DNA of 60,573 nt from CAZHVS01 sp964536015. GTDB lineage: Bacteria > Bacteroidota > Ignavibacteria > Ignavibacteriales > Ignavibacteriaceae. A program made the translations under genes and the position numbers. The notes under the pieces are model-generated. The model had not been told where the DNA came from. It worked only from the letters and a program-made list of their open reading frames with translations, and made no database searches. Location of the stretch: assembly GCA_964536015.1 (NCBI GenBank), contig CAZHVS010000016.1, positions 1 through 60,573 of the forward strand, in the 5' to 3' direction. Below are positions 56,334 through 60,573 of this stretch, one piece after another (within the stretch, counting starts at the first letter, position 1; each line of letters begins with the position of its first letter).

Positions 56334-57677
56334 ATGAAAAGAATTTTACTTGTTTTGATAATTGCTTTTAACCTGAATTTTTTATTCGCCCAGTATCCTC
56401 TGCCTAATCAGGGACAACTTGCAGGCGGTCTCGGTTTAACTTGGATCGATGACCAGCCTTTCTATTCTTTCCAGATAAATCCCGAAATATCTTTTGCAAA
56501 TTTTGGCGTTGGACTCGATCTCAATTTGCAATTTGACTCAAAAGGAAAACTTCGTAAAGAAAATTTCAACGAAGCTTCTGACTATCTAAGCGTTATTAGA
56601 TACATCCGTTATGGTGAAAAGAAGGATCCTGTTTTCGTTAAAGTTGGGGCAATTGATTATTACACTCTTGGTCATGGTACTATTCTGCATCGTTACAATA
56701 ACAGCCCTTCTTTCGATACAAGAAAAATAGGTCTTGTAACTGATATTGATTTTGAAAAATTTGGCTTTGAATCTATGTATAGCGATTTTTCGCAGGGCGG
56801 CGTTCTTGGTTTCCGTGGTTATGTAAGACCTTTACAGTTTACTGATTTATCTTCTATTCCCGTGATAGGTAACTTTGAATTCGGTATTAGTTTCGCGGGC
56901 GACTTTAATGAAAATGCTCCTATCATTCTTGCTAGTAAAAATCCCCTTACAAATGAACTTGTAATTTCTAAAAAAGAAAATACTCTTACTGTCTTCGGTT
57001 TTGATTTCGGTTTTCCTATTATTAATACAAGCACTTTCAATCTAAACTTTTATACTGATTATGTTAAGTTTAGCGAATACGGCGATGGAGCTGCTACTGG
57101 TTTAATCGCTAATCTTAACGGACTTGGAATTGTAAATGCTTCTGCTAAATTAGAAAGAAGATGGAACAGCGATAAATTCATTCCTTCTTACTTTAATTCC
57201 CTTTATGAAATTGAACGATTCAGAATTGATGATAAAACCAATTCTGCAATTTCAAAAATTCAACAACTAAAATATGCTACTGATCCTGAAAACGGATTTT
57301 TCGGTGAACTTGGTATAAGCATCATGAATCTTTTCCAGATTGTTGGCAGCTTTGAAAAATTAGATAAAGCACCAAAAAGCGGTATCCTTCACTTATCAAC
57401 CGACATTTCCCCAAAAGATGCTTCTTTTATTGCTCGTGCAGGCTACGATAAACTTTATATTGAAGATGGAAAAGATGTATTTACTCTTGATGACAGGTCT
57501 TATCTTTTTATCGAAGCCGGTTATAAACCTTATCCGTTTTTACTTGTCTCTTTAATTTATAACTGGACTTTCACACCTGTCCGCGATAAAGATGATAATG
57601 TTATTGGTTTTGAACCTCAAAAGAAAATTGAACCACGCGTAAGCTTTATTTATCCTTTTGATATTAGCAGTAAATAG
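56334..57677 (+). CDS. Probable outer-membrane beta-barrel protein linked to the PorU-like pair
   Basis: A 447-residue exported protein from the atg at 56334 (signal peptide about 1-20, ending LFAQ). The mature part alternates strands such as FANFGVGLDLNLQFD, VFVKVGAIDYYTLGHGTILH, GVLGFRGYVRPL, FEFGISFAGDFN and LLVSLIYNWTFTP. This suggests a barrel of about 14 or more strands. In Bacteroidota porV often follows porU, but the PorV N-terminal signature is missing here, so I do not call it PorV. It lies 19 bases after the second PorU-like gene and is probably the last gene of that operon. Confidence 0.75.
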   Translation: MKRILLVLIIAFNLNFLFAQYPLPNQGQLAGGLGLTWIDDQPFYSFQINPEISFANFGVGLDLNLQFDSKGKLRKENFNEASDYLSVIRYIRYGEKKDPVFVKVGAIDYYTLGHGTILHRYNNSPSFDTRKIGLVTDIDFEKFGFESMYSDFSQGGVLGFRGYVRPLQFTDLSSIPVIGNFEFGISFAGDFNENAPIILASKNPLTNELVISKKENTLTVFGFDFGFPIINTSTFNLNFYTDYVKFSEYGDGAATGLIANLNGLGIVNASAKLERRWNSDKFIPSYFNSLYEIERFRIDDKTNSAISKIQQLKYATDPENGFFGELGISIMNLFQIVGSFEKLDKAPKSGILHLSTDISPKDASFIARAGYDKLYIEDGKDVFTLDDRSYLFIEAGYKPYPFLLVSLIYNWTFTPVRDKDDNVIGFEPQKKIEPRVSFIYPFDISSK

Positions 57678-57690
57678 CTTTATTCATTAA

Positions 57691-57728
57691 CCTGTGCTTT
57701 TAAGTAACAATTACTTTAAAAGCACAGG
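57691..57728. terminator. Bidirectional intrinsic terminator between convergent operons
   Basis: cctgtgcttttaagtaa (57691-57707) pairs with 57711-57728, with one bulged A and a 3-base loop. Runs of T and A on the two arms allow function on both strands, for the barrel-protein gene and the HAD gene. Confidence 0.88.
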
Positions 57729-57733
57729 CAGTC

Positions 57734-58387
57734 TTAAATATTATTCAGTAAAAATTTTTCCAGCTCTTCAACAGATTCAAAAATATAGTCGCTCTTCAAT
57801 TGCATCACTTCTTCCTTTGCATAGCTATCCCAAACTACAGACGCAACTTTTACTCCTGCAGACTTTGCCGCCTTTACATCCGATGGCGAATCCCCTATCA
57901 TTATTACCCTTTCTCTCTCAAGATTATAAGCATCAAGAAATTTTATTATTCCCTCTGCTGATGGTTTACAATTTTCTACTTCATCCCCCGTTACTATGTA
58001 ATCAAAGTAATCAAATATTTCCAGCTTACGCAAAGTTATTTCGGAAGCCTTTCTTCCTTTCCCGGTAAAAATTGATAACAGAACACCTTTCATTTTTAAT
58101 TTTTCAAGCAATTCTTTTACTCCGGGATATAAATCTGCAAGATGATGCTTCTCGGTATAAAAGGAATAATAATCCTTCTTTACCTCAGAAGATTTGTCTC
58201 CAAACATTTCATCAATAATCTGGTCTTCGGTCGGTCCAAAAAGATTTATTAACTCTTCCCAGCTTAATTCTTTATCCAAATATTTTTTTGTTATAAAGTT
58301 AAACGCTTCGTGAATTAAATTATTTGTAGATGTCAATGTTCCATCTATGTCGAAGATAATTCCATTAAAATTTTTTTTCTTTTTCAT
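57734..58387 (-). CDS. HAD-family phosphatase (phosphoglycolate-phosphatase-like)
   Basis: A 217-residue cytoplasmic enzyme. Motif I is FDIDGTLTS with nucleophile Asp13 and acid/base Asp15; motif II is SIFTGKGRK; the Lys of motif III precedes PSAEG (NCKPSAEGI); motif IV is MIGDSPSDVKAA. The helical cap (about residues 20-90) is of the C1 type seen in phosphoglycolate phosphatase and beta-phosphoglucomutase. The substrate cannot be fixed from sequence. It lies 9 bases downstream of the metallophosphoesterase gene on the same strand. Confidence 0.88.
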   Translation of the reverse strand: MKKKKNFNGIIFDIDGTLTSTNNLIHEAFNFITKKYLDKELSWEELINLFGPTEDQIIDEMFGDKSSEVKKDYYSFYTEKHHLADLYPGVKELLEKLKMKGVLLSIFTGKGRKASEITLRKLEIFDYFDYIVTGDEVENCKPSAEGIIKFLDAYNLERERVIMIGDSPSDVKAAKSAGVKVASVVWDSYAKEEVMQLKSDYIFESVEELEKFLLNNI

Positions 58388-58396
58388 ATTTCTTAG

Positions 58397-60223
58397 TTAT
58401 TTAATTCCAAACATTACTATTGTTCCATCCATATTTGTTGCAGCAATCATATTGTCTTTAACTTGTTGAATCGAATGGATTCTTGCTGTCCCTGTAAATA
58501 ACAACGGAAACACAGAATAATTTTCATTAATTAAATACACTTTTCCGTTTTTGCTTCCAAAAATTATTTTCCCATTATATTCAAGCGGCTGATCGGGCAT
58601 TGTATCAAGTCCATATTTTGCATCGACTTCTTTTATAACTTTTCCATTTGTAGCATTAACAAAAAAGAACTTATTCATAAAACTTTTTACAAGCACTTTC
58701 TGGTTATCCTTGCTTAATCCTATTGATTCCCAGCTATTAAATTCATTCTTCCGCCAGACTGTCTTCCCAAGCAGCACATCTATTGCAGACACATATTTAT
58801 CAGGTGTGGAAACATACACATTTTTCCCATCACTCACTGGCATACACGCTGCCGGCGAATAATAAAAATTCTTATTCTCTGTCCATTTCCAGTTTAAAAA
58901 TCCGGTTGTTGCATCTATGCAATAAAGATAATTATCCCAGCTTCCGTATATTATTCTGTCTTTAATAAAAATTGGTTTTGTTTCAATCATCATTCCCGCA
59001 CTTTTATTTTCCCATACAGGATTAAAGGAATATAGCTCATTACAAAACATTTTACCAGAAGCTGTACCGAATACTACTCCAAATGTTTTTTCATTATTTA
59101 ACTTCAAAGGAATTGTTATTATCTGTGAAGTAATTGGTTCTCCTATTCCAAGAACCTGTAACATCTTTCCATTTTCTGCATCAAGCGCATACAGGTCGCC
59201 GTCAATTGTTCCTGCAACTAAAATTCCTGATTCTACTGTCGGTCTCGATACTATTGTCGATTGAGTATCATACTTCCATAAAATATTCCCTTTAATATCA
59301 ATACAATATATCACTCCGTCTTTTGTAGCAGTATAAATTTTTTCATTCACACATAACGGATGAACTGATAAAGTTGCTTTCAAATCTTTTTTCCACAATA
59401 CCTTTGCGTTATAATTCTCAAACTGTGTCGAATCTATTGCGGTATAACTCCATCTGTCGTTTTTGGAAATGCCTCCCCATATTTTTAATAATGTATCGGT
59501 TGTAACCTCGTAAAACAATAATGAGTCGGTCCTGCTCTCCACAAGTGTATATCCCCAGCTTTTCCCTTTGCTCAATGTTGAACGGCTCATAACTCCCGGC
59601 AGTCCATTAAAATTCAGCAGTTTGTTTACATGTTCATGTCCAACAAAAATAGATTTCAAATTTGTCTTCGCAAGAATATTCGTCATCTTAAAATTATTAT
59701 CTATTTCTGCATCCGGTTCATGATGGACAAAAAAATAAACTTCCTGATTTTTAGGAATAGTACTTGTTAGCGAATCAAGCCATTGTAAATCTTCAACTTC
59801 TATATGTCCGCCGCCCCCGCGCCATATTATCCCACTGTTTATTCCAATAAATTTTATTTTATGTTTTTCAAACAAAAACTTATCATCTCCCCACAACTCA
59901 ATAAACTTAGTGCAGCCGCTCTCGCTCCATTTTGTATCGTGGTTTCCCGGAATAATATAATAAGGCACTTTCAGTTTATCCAAAATTTCCTTTGCCTTCT
60001 CAAGCTCTGTATTTCTCCCCTTTTCAGAAATATCTCCCGTAGCAATAACAAACTCAATCTCCTTTTTCAAATTTATATCTTTTACTACTTCCATCAAATC
60101 CTCATCAGCACCGGGAGAACCAATATGCAAATCCGTAATCCATCCAAACTTAAACTGTTGCGGATACGAAATACTTACTAAAAGCAATATACAGATTATT
60201 AAAATACGTCTCTTCATAGCCAT
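58397..60223 (-). CDS. Exported metallophosphoesterase fused to a PQQ-like beta-propeller
   Basis: A 608-residue exported protein with a signal peptide (about 1-20). The calcineurin-like phosphoesterase domain (about 25-250) has every metal motif: DLHIG (Asp31, His33), GD at 63-64, GNHD at 93-96, the HH pair at 167-168 and GHEH at 195-198. The C-terminal half (about 285-608) has PQQ-enzyme-like repeats (AKVLWKKDLKATL, GNILWKYDTQST, GDLYALDAENGKML, WKWTENKN, KTVWRKNEFN) that form a beta-propeller. It lacks a cofactor dehydrogenase core, so the propeller is probably structural or binding. The substrate may be a phosphodiester outside the cytoplasm. A second atg two codons in could also be the start. 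Confidence 0.85.
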   Translation of the reverse strand: MAMKRRILIICILLLVSISYPQQFKFGWITDLHIGSPGADEDLMEVVKDINLKKEIEFVIATGDISEKGRNTELEKAKEILDKLKVPYYIIPGNHDTKWSESGCTKFIELWGDDKFLFEKHKIKFIGINSGIIWRGGGGHIEVEDLQWLDSLTSTIPKNQEVYFFVHHEPDAEIDNNFKMTNILAKTNLKSIFVGHEHVNKLLNFNGLPGVMSRSTLSKGKSWGYTLVESRTDSLLFYEVTTDTLLKIWGGISKNDRWSYTAIDSTQFENYNAKVLWKKDLKATLSVHPLCVNEKIYTATKDGVIYCIDIKGNILWKYDTQSTIVSRPTVESGILVAGTIDGDLYALDAENGKMLQVLGIGEPITSQIITIPLKLNNEKTFGVVFGTASGKMFCNELYSFNPVWENKSAGMMIETKPIFIKDRIIYGSWDNYLYCIDATTGFLNWKWTENKNFYYSPAACMPVSDGKNVYVSTPDKYVSAIDVLLGKTVWRKNEFNSWESIGLSKDNQKVLVKSFMNKFFFVNATNGKVIKEVDAKYGLDTMPDQPLEYNGKIIFGSKNGKVYLINENYSVFPLLFTGTARIHSIQQVKDNMIAATNMDGTIVMFGIK

Positions 60224-60520
60224 TTATCTACTGAAAATATTTGAAATTTCTTGCACAAATTTAACCAACTAATACCATTTAATCATTGTACAAATAAATC
60301 ACTTCACCCATTCATTTCTTATTTCTCCATCAAAACCCTTTCCTTAGCAGCTTGTTTTCATTGCTAATCTTTTTTATAATTTATTCACTTTCCCAGGACA
60401 ACCAAATAAACTCTGTCCCATAAAACTCTTTAATCTCTCTGGAAATAGTTTTTCTTAACTCCGTAAAAACGAAATAAAATATTTGAACAATTAAAAAAAA
60501 TCGTTAATTTTTAACAGTAA
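60224..60520. other. 297-bp AT-rich divergent intergenic region
   Basis: No gene, RNA or strong hairpin is visible. It should contain the promoter of the phosphoesterase operon (minus) and of the gene starting near 60521 (plus). Confidence 0.5.
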
Positions 60521-60573
60521 ATGAAAAATATAAAAGAAATATTAACGCAATATTGCGTTGTTACAGATGTTAT
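60521..60573 (+). CDS. Possible start of a gene running off the window (partial)
   Basis: An atg at 60521 opens a frame of 17 codons with no stop before the window ends (MKNIKEILTQYCVVTDV). The composition looks coding and the orientation fits a divergent gene. No ribosome site is evident, so confidence is limited and no function can be given. Confidence 0.45.
   Translation, partial: MKNIKEILTQYCVVTDV

Noticed and set aside
56334..57677. Annotation of the barrel-like protein as PorV
   Set aside because: Its position fits, but the N-terminal PorV signature and overall pattern are absent, so only a general barrel call is made.
57694..58068. 124-codon + strand frame after the barrel-protein gene
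   Set aside because: It begins inside the bidirectional terminator and is antisense to the HAD phosphatase motifs.
1..60573. Insertion sequences, prophage, tRNA-linked integration sites or toxin-antitoxin pairs
   Set aside because: No transposase, integrase, phage structural gene, tRNA or typical toxin-antitoxin motif was seen on either strand.

Overview
This 60.6 kb window is strongly AT-rich and gene-dense, with no tRNA, rRNA, CRISPR array or insertion sequence that I can see. Six complete proteins and one truncated one end in the C-terminal sorting domain of type IX secretion (T9SS) cargo (NYPNPFNPST, then a short beta domain ending in KKMI). Two large C25 peptidases resemble the T9SS sortase PorU. 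There is also a Bacteroidota-style TPR / DUF4292 / EnvC triad and a carotenoid operon with CruF and CrtW. Together these point to the Bacteroidota/Ignavibacteriota/Chlorobiota group, most likely an Ignavibacteria-type bacterium. The assignment is by family resemblance only.

Layout. (1) 1-15126: an array of secreted T9SS cargo genes on the + strand: Asp-box, LamG, beta-helix and propeller-repeat proteins. Their C-terminal domains share nearly identical DNA blocks and several genes end in intrinsic terminators. (2) 15228-20794: an inositol-monophosphatase-family phosphatase (HisN-like), an unknown membrane protein, a secreted matrixin-type zinc protease, a Lys-rich exported protein and an OmpR-type response regulator with its histidine kinase. 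(3) 20807-23522: GTP-dependent PEP carboxykinase and a divergent, orphan MlaE-type permease. (4) 23647-31779: a tightly packed nine-gene carotenoid operon: CrtI, CrtB, an unknown exported protein, a CrtYcd cyclase, a CrtD-like desaturase, a CruD-like acyltransferase, a CruC-like glycosyltransferase, CruF and CrtW. Read together, these predict a monocyclic 4-keto-gamma-carotene derivative carrying an acylated sugar on the 1'-hydroxyl. (5) 31800-33969: minus-strand envelope genes and an ATP-grasp ligase. (6) 34121-57677: a long + strand run of envelope genes. It holds the TPR lipoprotein, the DUF4292 lipoprotein and a degenerate LytM EnvC-like protein, then a polysaccharide unit (Wzx-like flippase, four GT2/GT4 transferases, a GT-C membrane protein, a WecG/TagA transferase). 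That unit is translationally coupled to two tandem giant PorU-like peptidases and a beta-barrel-like protein. (7) 57691-60573: a bidirectional terminator, a minus-strand pair (metallophosphoesterase-propeller fusion and HAD phosphatase), and the start of a gene running off the end.

The most interesting reading is that region 6 joins synthesis of a surface polysaccharide to PorU-like sortases. In Porphyromonas gingivalis PorU removes the sorting domain of cargo and attaches the cargo to anionic LPS, so the polysaccharide made here could be the anchor for cargo such as that in region 1. This is inference from gene order and family membership. All calls were made by reading the sequence without database searches.
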